Source: Roseiarcus sp963820795
Lineage (GTDB): Bacteria > Pseudomonadota > Alphaproteobacteria > Rhizobiales > Beijerinckiaceae
NCBI GenBank assembly: GCA_963820795.1
Contig: CAWGBJ010000015.1
Location: forward strand, 124,001-188,000
DNA: 64,000 nt
Direction: 5' to 3'
The notes under the pieces were generated by a model. The model did no database searches, was not told where the DNA came from, and was given only the letters and a program-made list of their open reading frames with translations. The first letter of the stretch is position 1. Each line of letters starts with the position of its first letter. Made by a program: the position numbers and the translations under genes. Below are positions 35,458-43,244 of the stretch, piece by piece.

Positions 35458-36401
35458 CGCAGGCGCGCGCCAAGCTGCAGGAGCACTACGGCTTCGCGAT
35501 CGGCGAGAGCACGATCCAGCGGATCACGTTCGCCCACGCCCAGGCGATGCATGAAAGCAGTCGCCAGGATTTGGAATTTCCGGAAGCGCCGGGCCTTCGC
35601 AAGCCGATCATCGTCGAGACGGACGGCGGCATGGTTCCGATCGTCGAGCCGAGCAAAGAGGGGAAGGACAAGCGCAAAGGCAAGACGCTGTCCTGGCGGG
35701 AGGCGAAGCTGTCGCTGGCGCACGCGCAAGGGAGCTGCACGCCGGTTTATGCGGGCTCGATCGAGGGTGGGGTCGAAGAGGCCGGGCGCCAGCTGCTTTC
35801 CTGCGCGGTTCGCGCCGGGTTCGGGGCGAACTCCCGGGTTCACGCGGTCGGCGACGGTGCGCCCTGGATCGTCGGCCAAATCGAGCAGCAGTTCGGCGAC
35901 CAAGGCTGCTACCTGATTGATTTCTATCACGTCTGCGAATACCTGGGCGCCGCCTCAGCAGCAATCGCGCCCGACCCGGTCGCACGCGACGCCTGGATCG
36001 AGACCCAGAAGGAGGCGCTCAAAGACGGGCGTCTCGACGCCGTCCTGCAGGCGCTCGCCGGACATTGCGAGCCTCCCGAAGCCGACGACGAGCACGCGCC
36101 CGTGCGAACCTGCCATCGCTACCTCCGCGCTCGCGCTGACCAGTTGAACTATCCCCGGGCCCTGGCCGAAGGACTGCCGATCGGCTCCGGCGAGGTCGAA
36201 AGCGCCCACCGCTTCGTCGCCCAGCAACGCCTGAAGCGGCCCGGCGCCTGGTGGCGCGTCAAGCATGCCGAACACATGCTCGCCTTGCGGATAAATCGAA
36301 TCAACGGCGACTGGGACGCCTACTGGAAAGCCCTCGCCCTGCAACGCGGCGCTGCCGCCAATGACAACAGCCCCAACAAATCACTATGCCGCACCGCCTG
36401 A
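35446..36401 (+). pseudogene. ISKra4-family transposase, N-terminally truncated
   Basis: About 315 residues of an ISKra4-type transposase, open from the phd junction to the stop at 36401. The catalytic acids appear in IVETDGGMVPIV, VHAVGDGAPWIVG and GSGEVESAHRFVAQQRLKRPGAWW. The first 130 or so residues of a normal 450-500 residue protein are absent, as is the left end. The open frame can be extended to ATG 35358, but the residues before about AVDHFAQARAKLQEHYG are not transposase. Probably immobile. Confidence 0.8.
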
Positions 36402-36480
36402 GCGCATCACTTTGGATCGCACCCGACGGCGCCCGGATTGCTGCGTCCGCCGAATCGGGAAGGGGAAGGCGCGGTGCGTT

Positions 36481-36534
36481 CCTTCGCCCGCTTGTGGGAG
36501 AAGGTGGCCGGCGTCAGCCGGCCGGATGAGGGGC
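36481..36534. repeat. Dispersed palindromic repeat, copy 3
   Basis: CCTTCGCCCGCTTGTGGGAGAAGGTGGCCGGCGTCAG... with the GCCGGATGAGGGGCGGC block; same layout as the other copies. It adjoins the ISKra4 remnant. Confidence 0.6.
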
Positions 36535-36562
36535 GGCGCCGAGGCTCAGCGTTTGCCCGCGG

Positions 36563-36619
36563 CCCTCACCTGGCTTGCTTCGCAGGCCTGTCCTCTCCCG
36601 CTTCGCGGGCGAGGAGAGC
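36563..36619. repeat. Palindromic repeat abutting the vapC remnant
   Basis: A copy in the reverse sense, CCCTCACCTGGCTTGCTTCGC, followed by CTCTCCCGCTTCGCGGGCGAGGAGAG, which forms a strong hairpin. Its right edge coincides with the point at which vapC stops. Confidence 0.5.
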
Positions 36620-36640
36620 CGACGCGTCGACGACGATCAG
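36611..36640 (-). pseudogene. VapC toxin, first ten codons only
   Basis: Immediately after the antitoxin stop, minus-strand sequence reads LIVVDASALL, the conserved start of PIN-domain VapC with its first catalytic Asp. Then it runs into the palindromic repeat and all similarity ends. The remaining 120 or so residues are lost. Confidence 0.6.
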
Positions 36641-36866
36641 CGCGCCTCGCGTTCCTCGCGCACGGCGAGGGCGGGCTCCGGCGAGGGAGAGACGGGCGTA
36701 CGGCCGGCGAGGCGGGCGCGCAATTCCTCGACCGTCGGCCTTTCGGCCGCCTCGGCAATTTCGGCGAGGAGGTAATCGGACAGCGACTTGCCCGCGACGC
36801 GGCGCGCGCCTTCAGGCGACGGTGAAGCGCTTCGGGGACATTGCGGACCTGGATCATCGTCGACAT
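36637..36866 (-). pseudogene. VapB/FitA-type ribbon-helix-helix antitoxin, frameshifted
   Basis: ATG 36866 (or 36857) gives MIQVRNVPEALHRRLKARAASR, the FitA/VapB start. The rest, KSLSDYLLAEIAEAAERPTVEELRARLAGRTPV...ALAVREEREAR, is in another frame. Loss of one G in CGGGgCAAG accounts for it. It is followed by a ten-codon vapC stub, so the toxin-antitoxin pair is dead. Confidence 0.7.
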
Positions 36867-36907
36867 GCGATAATGATCAGCACATGTGCGTCACATGTCA
36901 AACTGGG

Positions 36908-37547
36908 CTATGGCGTACGGGCGACGCCCAGAGCTCGGGCGACGTCCGCGCCGCTCATGCCGGTGTTGTAGACCGGCGTCCCGGGATCGAAGAAGCGCGC
37001 GCTGGCGAGCGGCCCGACGACGACCGGCTCGAACCCCGCGTCCCGGACGAGACGCGCGGCGATGTCGAGCGCCGCGGCATCGTCGCCCGCGAGCGGGATG
37101 CCGACGCGGTCTCCGGCGCGATGCGCCTCCGTCTGCAAGGTCTTGAAGTAGACCGAGTTGAAGGCCCGCACCAAAAGGGCGCCGGGCAGGAGCCGCGCCA
37201 CGGGGACGCCGGCGCCTTCGCCGGCGGCGATCGCTTGTCGCGCGAAATCGCCGTCGCGCCGGGGATAGGGATTGGCGGAATCCAGCACGACCTTGCCCGT
37301 GACGAGCGGGGCGATTGCCAGCGCCAGCGACGGCCAGGCGCCGTAGGGGACCGAACAGAAGACGACCTCGCCGAAGCGCGCCGCCTCCTCCGGCGAGCCC
37401 GCCGAGGCGTTCGGCCCCGCCGTCGGCGACGAGCGGCCCCAAGGATTGCGGATGGCGCGTCGCGAACCGGACCCGATGGCCCGCCTTCGCCCAGAGCCCG
37501 CCGACCGTGCCGCCGATCATGCCCGCGCCGATGACGCCGATGTCCAT
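36908..37547 (-). pseudogene. NADPH-dependent F420 reductase-like (NAD-binding) protein, frameshifted
   Basis: ATG 37547 (GGAGAG upstream) gives a Rossmann start MDIGVIGAGMIGGTVGGLWAKAGHRVRFATRHP. After LVADGG the frame is lost; PNASAGSPEEAARFGEVVFCSVPYGAWPSLALAIAPLVTGKVVLDSANPYPRRDG and KTLQTEAHRAGDRVGIPLAGDD follow in a second frame to 36908. One extra G in a GGGG run near 37410 explains it. The intact protein would be about 213 residues and resembles the NADP_oxidored F420-dependent family. Could be decay or read error. Confidence 0.75.
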
Positions 37548-37650
37548 GCGGATGCTCTCCGGGCTGCAGCGAGTTCGACCCGGACCCTTCATCGCGAGCG
37601 ACCCCCTGGGTCACAGCCTACCATATTCACCCATCTCCAAAACCAGGCGC

Positions 37651-37700
37651 TATCCTTCCCCGGCTTGCTGGGGAAGGTGGCGGGCGTCGAAGACGCCGCT
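37651..37700. repeat. Dispersed palindromic repeat, copy 4
   Basis: CCTTCCCCggcttgctGGGGAAGG is a near-perfect hairpin, followed by GTGGCGGGCGTCGAAGACGCC, a second hairpin. Same two-hairpin plan as copy 2. Confidence 0.6.
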
Positions 37701-37798
37701 TTGACGGGCTATGGCCCGGACGGGGTATGGCCCGACGAACGCAAGCGGACTGCACGACCGTCGCCGCGAACCTGCGTCGAGATATCCTTGCTTTCCAC

Positions 37799-37848
37799 AC
37801 CCCATCCGGCGCTTCGCGCCACCTTCCCCGCTTCGCGAAGAAGGAGGA
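37799..37848. repeat. Dispersed palindromic repeat, copy 5 (inverted)
   Basis: Reads CCCCATCCGGCGCTTCGCGCC then ACCTTCCCCGCTTCGCGAAG, the reverse complement of the layout in copy 2. Lies just downstream of the TIR-TPR remnant. Confidence 0.6.
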
Positions 37849-37875
37849 GCGCAACCGAGCCTGGGTCGATCGACC

Positions 37876-38746
37876 TCAAACCCGCGGCGGCAGATCGGCG
37901 AAGCGACGTCTGCCGGCGACAACGTCGTCGAGCTCGGCGAGCTCCGCGTCGCGCCGATGATAGCCGCAATCCGCGATGAGCTTCCGCGCCGCGTCGAGCT
38001 CTTTGCGCGCTTCCATAAGAAGGCGCGCGGCCTCGGCCGCGTCAAGCAGAGCAGGCGGCGGGGCTCGGCTCGACGAGACCGTTGAGCGGAGCGAAGGCTT
38101 CACGCCGCGCCAGCGCGAGCCGCGCGCGCTCGAGCGCGCAATCGCAGAGATAAAGCCGCATCGGCCCGGGCTCGGCGATCTCCTGAGCTTCGTCGAGGTC
38201 GCGTGCGGCGCCATCCCAGTCGCCGATGGCGCGGCGGAAATCGGCGCGGGCAAGCAGGCCGCCGGAGATATGTTCGTTTCGCTCGGCAGCGCGCAGGCTT
38301 TCGACGGACTCATCGAGGCTGGCGGCCGCCACTCGCGCGTCGTCGCTCGGCGACCTAGGCGAGGGCCCCCTCGGCACGCTCGCCAACGCCAGGGCGAGAT
38401 GGGCGCGGCCGACGGTCAAACGATTGAGGGCGACTCGTCGCCGTTCCGCTGCCGCTCGCGAATGATCGGGACTTCCTTGTCGAGGATATAGTCCGAACCG
38501 GTCGAATGGGCGGACACCAGGAGGACGAAGATGTCGCAGGCGCGGATCTTCGCCTCGATCTCCGGGTTCCAGTCCGCGCCCCCCGGCATCAGCCGGTCCA
38601 TCCAAACTTCGAATTTGCGGCCCTTTACCGCCGGCCGCAGATATTTCATGACGAAGGTCAGCCAGTGGATCTTGCCGCGGCTGTCGGCGGGCCGGCTCGT
38701 CGGCGTGAGCGTAGCTGATGAATATGAGCGGCTTGACCGAATACAT
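37876..38746 (-). pseudogene. TIR-STAND-TPR protein remnant, central NTPase deleted and frameshifted
   Basis: From ATG 38746 comes a TIR start, LIFISYAHADEPA; after a one-base shift it continues SRGKIHWLTFVMKYLRPAVKG, FEVWMDRLMPGGADWNPEIEAKIRACDIFVLLVSAHS and DYILDKEVPIIRERQ. Then the expected rest of TIR and the whole nucleotide-binding core are missing. The sequence resumes in another frame as a TPR region (SLDESVESLRAAERNEHISGGLLARADF, DLDEAQEIAEPGPMRLYLCDCALERARLAL) and, after another shift, ends YHRRDAELAELDDVV. This plan (TIR-NTPase-TPR) is that of bacterial STAND defence-type proteins; here it is certainly non-functional. Confidence 0.7.
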
Positions 38747-38911
38747 GAGGAGTGCGCTTTCGACCGGAGCAGATTTGACGCGCGCGCCCCGCCCGTCAAG
38801 CCGGATTGAGTCGCGAACGCGCCGTCATTCGCTTGGGCCCGCTGAGCAGCGCCACGCCCCCGACGGCTTGACCATCTATCCAGCGCGGCGACGGGTCGCT
38901 AAGGTCCGGCG

Positions 38912-40162
38912 ATGGTCCGGATCGCATCCCACGACGACGCCGGCCGGTATGCGCCGGACGGTCCTTACGCCCTCGCCCGCCTGGCGCTTTCCCTTTCGAT
39001 CGGGACGCTGGTCGGCGCTGGCATGTGGGCGGTGATCGTCGTTCTGCCGCAGGCGCAGCGCGCCTTCGCGGTCGACCGTGCGGCGGCCTCGCTGCCCTAT
39101 ACTTTGATGATGTGCGGCCTCGCCCTCGGAACGATCGTCTGGGGACGGATGGCTGACCGGCGCGGCTTCGCAACGCCGCTGGCGCTCTCGTCCGCCATCC
39201 TCGGCCTCGGCTTTGTCGGCGCCGGCTACGCGCCGAACCTCGTTGTGTTCTCTGCCGCCCACGTGCTGATCGGGATCGGCACGGGGACCGGCTTCGGGCC
39301 GATGATGGCGGACATTTCCCACTGGTTCGTCAGGCGGCGCGGGTTCGCCGTCGTCGTCGTGGCGTCCGGCAACTATCTGGCGGGCGCCATCTGGCCGCTC
39401 TTGATGAATGTCGCGATGCCGATGATCGGCTGGCGCGCGACCTATGCCGGCATCGGCCTCATCATCGTGGCGACGGTCGCGCCGCTCTCGCTGATGATGC
39501 GCCGCCGCCCGGCCGCCTCGATCATGGCTCGCGCCGAGGCGGCGACGAGGGCGGCGCAAGCGGACGTCGGCATTTCGCCGCGCTTCTTGTTGGCGCTGCT
39601 GATTCTGGCGGGATTTTCCTGCTGCGTCGCGATGTCGATGCCGCAGGTGCATATCGTCGCCTATTGCGGCGATCTCGGCTATGGCGTGGCGCGCGGCGCG
39701 GACATGCTTTCGCTGATGCTGACGCTCGGCATCGTCTCGCGCATCGGCTCCGGCTTCGTGTCCGACACGATCGGCGGCGTGCCGACGCTGTTGATCGGCT
39801 CCTTCATGCAAGGCGTCGCGCTCCTGCTCTATCTCTGGTTCGACGGGCTGACGTCGCTGTTCGTGGTCTCGGGCATTTTCGGCCTGTTCCAGGGCGGCAT
39901 CGTCCCTATGTACGCGGTCATCTGCCGCGAGCTCCTGCCGCCGCGCCAGGCGGGCGCGGTGATCGGCCTCGTCGTGTCGGCGACGATCTTCGGCATGGCG
40001 TTCGGCGGCTACGCCTCCGGGCTGATCTTCGATCTCACCAGCTCCTATCGCATGGCGTTCCTCAACGGGGTCCTCTGGAACGGGGTCAATTTCGCGGTCG
40101 TCAGCTGGCTCTTCTGGCGTCGGCAGAGGCGTCTGCCTGCGGTCGCGGCGGTCGCGACTTGA
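38912..40162 (+). CDS. MFS transporter (oxalate/formate- or MCT-like)
   Basis: A 416-residue twelve-helix major facilitator. Loop 2-3 motif GRMADRRGFATPLA, helix 4-5 region GIGTGTGFGPMMADISHWFVRRRG (typical of the OFA/monocarboxylate branch), and the second-half loop VSDTIGGVPTLLIGS. Likely exports or imports a small carboxylate; substrate unknown. ATG 38912. Not clearly in an operon. Confidence 0.88.
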   Translation: MVRIASHDDAGRYAPDGPYALARLALSLSIGTLVGAGMWAVIVVLPQAQRAFAVDRAAASLPYTLMMCGLALGTIVWGRMADRRGFATPLALSSAILGLGFVGAGYAPNLVVFSAAHVLIGIGTGTGFGPMMADISHWFVRRRGFAVVVVASGNYLAGAIWPLLMNVAMPMIGWRATYAGIGLIIVATVAPLSLMMRRRPAASIMARAEAATRAAQADVGISPRFLLALLILAGFSCCVAMSMPQVHIVAYCGDLGYGVARGADMLSLMLTLGIVSRIGSGFVSDTIGGVPTLLIGSFMQGVALLLYLWFDGLTSLFVVSGIFGLFQGGIVPMYAVICRELLPPRQAGAVIGLVVSATIFGMAFGGYASGLIFDLTSSYRMAFLNGVLWNGVNFAVVSWLFWRRQRRLPAVAAVAT

Positions 40163-40222
40163 GTCCGCGGCCCTATTCCTCTTTTTGAGGCGGCGAGTCG
40201 CGTTCACGGTGCGAGGCGGAAC

Positions 40223-40918
40223 ATGCGGGCTCGGCAGACCGAACGACACCGCGCGGGACGGACTGGGTGGTTGCGCGCGGCGGTGCTGGGCGCGAACGAC
40301 GGGCTCCTGTCGACCGCAAGCCTGGTTTTGGGCGTCGCGGCGGCGCATGGCAGCCGCAGCAACGTCCTGATCGCCGGGTTCGCCTCGCTTGTCGCGGGCG
40401 CAATGTCGATGGCGGCGGGCGAGTATGTGTCGGTGCATTCGCAGAAGGACACCGAGGATGCCGACCTCGCGCTCGAACGCAGGGAACTCCGAACCGACGA
40501 CAAAGGCGAGCACGAGGAACTGGCAGCGATCTACGTCGGCCGCGGCCTCGATCCCGCGCTCGCAAAGACGGTCGCCGACCAGCTGATGGCCCACGACGCT
40601 CTCGGCGCCCATGCCCGCGACGAACTCGGCATCACGCCGACGCTCGAAGCCCGCCCGATCCAGGCCGCGCTGGCGTCGGCCGCGAGTTTCATGTTTGGCG
40701 CGGCCATGCCGCTGATCGTGACTGCGCTGGCCCCGGAAGCGACCCGCCTCTACGCCGTCCCGGCGGCATCGCTTATCGTGCTTGCGTGTTTCGGAGCGCT
40801 GGCGGCGCGGGCGGGCGGCGCGCGTCTCGCGCCCGGCGCCCTGCGCGTCGCCTTCTGGGGCGCGCTGGCGATGGGCGTCACGGCCGGCGCCGGCGCTTTG
40901 TTTGGCGCCATCGTCTGA
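40223..40918 (+). CDS. VIT1/CCC1-family iron/manganese transporter
   Basis: A 231-residue membrane protein with the VIT signature AAVLGANDGLLSTASLVLGVAAA, GAMSMAAGEYVSVHSQKDTEDAD, and a cytoplasmic helical insertion rich in Glu (ERRELRTDDKGEHEELAAIYVGRGL) followed by three more helices. Family members move Fe(II)/Mn(II) out of the cytosol. It follows the MFS gene by 60 bases. Confidence 0.92.
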   Translation: MRARQTERHRAGRTGWLRAAVLGANDGLLSTASLVLGVAAAHGSRSNVLIAGFASLVAGAMSMAAGEYVSVHSQKDTEDADLALERRELRTDDKGEHEELAAIYVGRGLDPALAKTVADQLMAHDALGAHARDELGITPTLEARPIQAALASAASFMFGAAMPLIVTALAPEATRLYAVPAASLIVLACFGALAARAGGARLAPGALRVAFWGALAMGVTAGAGALFGAIV

Positions 40919-41057
40919 GTCGATGCCGGCGCCTCGATTTCCTGTCTTGCTGTAAGGTCATTCGGCGGGCAGCAGCAATTGACCTTTTCAGCGCGCTCTC
41001 CGATTGCCCGCCGACCGCGCCATGCTAAGCACCGTCAAGACACGCGGGGACCTTCTG

Positions 41058-42197
41058 ATGCGCCGACGCGACGCTCTCGCCCTTCTCGCCGGCATGGCTC
41101 TCCCCTGGCCGCTCGCGGCGCGCGCCGGTCAGGCCGAGCTCGACGAGGCGGTCGGGTTCGCCGGGCAGGTGTTGTTTCTCGCGGTCAAGACGCCGGCGCT
41201 GGTCGTCGGCGTCGTCCGTAACGGGGAAACGTCGATCCAGGGCTTCGGCCGAAGCGCCGACGGCACGAGCGCCGAGCCGGACGGCAATACGCTCTTCCGC
41301 ATCGGCTCGGTCACCAAGGCCTTCACCGGCCAGGTTCTCGCGAGCCTCGCCGCGGACGGCGTCGTCAGCCTGGCCGACCCGCTGACCAAGTATGTCCCCG
41401 AATTCATCGCGCCGCTGTCGGAGGGCGGGCGGCCGATCCGGCTCATCGATCTCGCGACCCATTCGGCCGGGCTGCCGCGCGAAGTCCCGCACGAAGCGGG
41501 CCCGCCGGACAATCCCTTCGTCAACATCACCGCCAAAGCCTTCGAAGGCTGGCTGAAGGCCAATCCACTCCTCTACACGCCCGGCGCCTCGATTCTCTAT
41601 TCCAACTTCGGCTTCGACCTGCTCGCCGCCGCGCTTTCCGCTGCGGCGCGCAAGCCCTATCCCGAGCTTATCGCCGAGCGTGTGCTGAAGCCCTTGGGCC
41701 TCGAGGACACGACCTTCGCCCCATCGCCGGATCAGGCGCAGCGCCTGATGCAGGGCCACTGGATCGACGGGTCGGCGATGCCGCATGTCCCGACCGGCCC
41801 GGTGATCGTCGGCTCCGGCGGGCTCTACTCGAGCCCGCGCGATCTCCTGCGCTGGCTGAAATGGCATCTCGACCGCTTTTCCAGCGAGCGCGCCGCCGAA
41901 CGGCTGATCGACCACGCGGCCTATCTCTGGCGCGACGGGCTCAACTCCGTCTTCGGCATGGACGAATCGGGCCACATGGACGCGATGGGCCTCGCCTGGG
42001 TGATCATGGCGCCGGAAGGCGACCGGCCGCTCATCCTGCAGAAAGCCGGCGGGCTGCAGGGCGTCTTCTCCTATGTCGCCTTCGCGCCGGCGCGGAACAT
42101 CGGCGTCATGGTCGCGATCAACGCCTTCGACTTCAACGCCGGGTTGGCGATGGCGAAGACCGCCAATGACCTCATCGCCGAGCTCAGGCCCCGCTGA
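41058..42197 (+). CDS. Serine beta-lactamase-like hydrolase, AmpH type
   Basis: A 379-residue exported penicillin-binding-protein-like hydrolase. Signal peptide MRRRDALALLAGMALPWPLAARA; active-site SxxK in RIGSVTKAFTGQVLAS, YxN in ILYSNFGFDLLAAAL, and a C-terminal KAGG that fits the third motif. Resembles AmpH carboxypeptidase/endopeptidase, acting on peptidoglycan in the periplasm. ATG 41058 has GGGGA at the right spacing; an upstream ATG (41004) would bury the signal peptide. Confidence 0.85.
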   Translation: MRRRDALALLAGMALPWPLAARAGQAELDEAVGFAGQVLFLAVKTPALVVGVVRNGETSIQGFGRSADGTSAEPDGNTLFRIGSVTKAFTGQVLASLAADGVVSLADPLTKYVPEFIAPLSEGGRPIRLIDLATHSAGLPREVPHEAGPPDNPFVNITAKAFEGWLKANPLLYTPGASILYSNFGFDLLAAALSAAARKPYPELIAERVLKPLGLEDTTFAPSPDQAQRLMQGHWIDGSAMPHVPTGPVIVGSGGLYSSPRDLLRWLKWHLDRFSSERAAERLIDHAAYLWRDGLNSVFGMDESGHMDAMGLAWVIMAPEGDRPLILQKAGGLQGVFSYVAFAPARNIGVMVAINAFDFNAGLAMAKTANDLIAELRPR

Positions 42198-42287
42198 CCC
42201 GCCCCCGCGAGATATTCCCAATTCGCCGCAAGTGCGTCATAGTGATCGCCTCTTCTGACACAATTCCTCTGTCACGGAGCGGCGACG

Positions 42288-43244
42288 ATGCTGTGCGGGC
42301 AGTCCGAATGTCGCCATCGCCAGAAACCTGACTGGGCGCCGAGCTGGCTGCGACGCTGGTCGGCGCGGTTCGCCGCGGCGATCGTCGCAGTCCCGCTTGC
42401 CGGCTGTGGCGGCGGCGTCCTTGATCCGCGAGGCCCTGTCGGCGCCGCCATACGGCTGATCCTGTTCGATTCCCTGACCATCATGATGGCGATCGCCGTG
42501 CCGGTGATTCTCGCCACGGCCGCCTTCGCCTGGTGGTTCCGGCGCGCGAACGCACGCGCCTTCTATTGGCCCGATTGGGAATTCTCCGGCCACCTGGAAT
42601 TGATCGTCTGGGCCATACCGGCGCTCGTCATCACCTTCCTCGGCGGCATCGCCTGGTTCGGGTCGTATGCTCTCGACCCGTTCCGGCCGCTCCCCGGAAC
42701 GACCAGGCCGGTCGAGATCCAGGCCGTGTCGCTCGATTGGAAGTGGCTGTTCCTTTACCCGGACGAGGGCGTCGCGACCGTGAACGTTCTAGCGATTCCC
42801 GTCGGCGCGCCGGTGCATTTCTGGCTGACCTCGAGCGGGGTCATGAACAGCTTCTTCGTGCCCCAGCTCGGCAGCCAGATCTATTCGATGGCGCAGATGA
42901 GCTCGCAGCTCCATCTGCAGGCCGACGAGCCGGGAACCTATAGAGGCTTCTCGGCGAATTTCAGCGGCGCAGGCTTCTCCGGCATGCACTTCGACGTGCA
43001 CGCCTTGCCCGCCGCGGATTACGCGAAATGGATCGCCGACGCCAAATCGGCCGGCGAGACGCTCGACCGCGAACACTACGCCGAGCTCGTCAAACCCAGC
43101 GAGAACGTGAAACCGGTCACCTATCGCGCCTTCGAGCCCGGGCTGTTCAACGCCATCGTCAACGGGACGGCGCCCCAGGCGCCCGCGGCGGCGTACGAGG
43201 CCGGGGCGGTCGGCGTGGGGGTGACGCCGCAGGGGGAACGCTGA
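42288..43244 (+). CDS. cyoA: Cytochrome bo3 quinol oxidase subunit II
   Basis: A 318-residue lipoprotein: lipobox VPLAGCGGG near residue 37-41, two membrane helices (ILFDSLTIMMAIAVPVIL and LELIVWAIPALVITFLGG), then the cupredoxin domain with WKWLFLYPDEGVATVN, MNSFFVPQLGSQIYSMAQM and FSANFSGAGFSGMHF. The CuA cysteines of cytochrome c oxidases are absent, as expected of a quinol oxidase. The stop overlaps the cyoB start (TGATG). First gene of the operon. Confidence 0.95.
   Translation: MLCGQSECRHRQKPDWAPSWLRRWSARFAAAIVAVPLAGCGGGVLDPRGPVGAAIRLILFDSLTIMMAIAVPVILATAAFAWWFRRANARAFYWPDWEFSGHLELIVWAIPALVITFLGGIAWFGSYALDPFRPLPGTTRPVEIQAVSLDWKWLFLYPDEGVATVNVLAIPVGAPVHFWLTSSGVMNSFFVPQLGSQIYSMAQMSSQLHLQADEPGTYRGFSANFSGAGFSGMHFDVHALPAADYAKWIADAKSAGETLDREHYAELVKPSENVKPVTYRAFEPGLFNAIVNGTAPQAPAAAYEAGAVGVGVTPQGER

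Larger units (their letters stand above)
37548..37875. other. Intergenic region with two palindromic repeats
   Basis: About 330 bases without a gene, largely taken up by repeat copies 4 and 5 in opposite orientation. The pair frames a unique stretch of about 100 bases. Confidence 0.5.

Noticed and set aside
34783..37876. CRISPR array among the repeated sequences at 34.8-37.9 kb
   Set aside because: Repeats are palindromic, irregularly spaced by hundreds of bases and in both orientations; no regular spacers and no cas genes.
38876..40612. 578-residue minus-strand frame opposite the MFS transporter
   Set aside because: Low-complexity Arg/Asp/His-rich shadow of a twelve-helix transporter gene.
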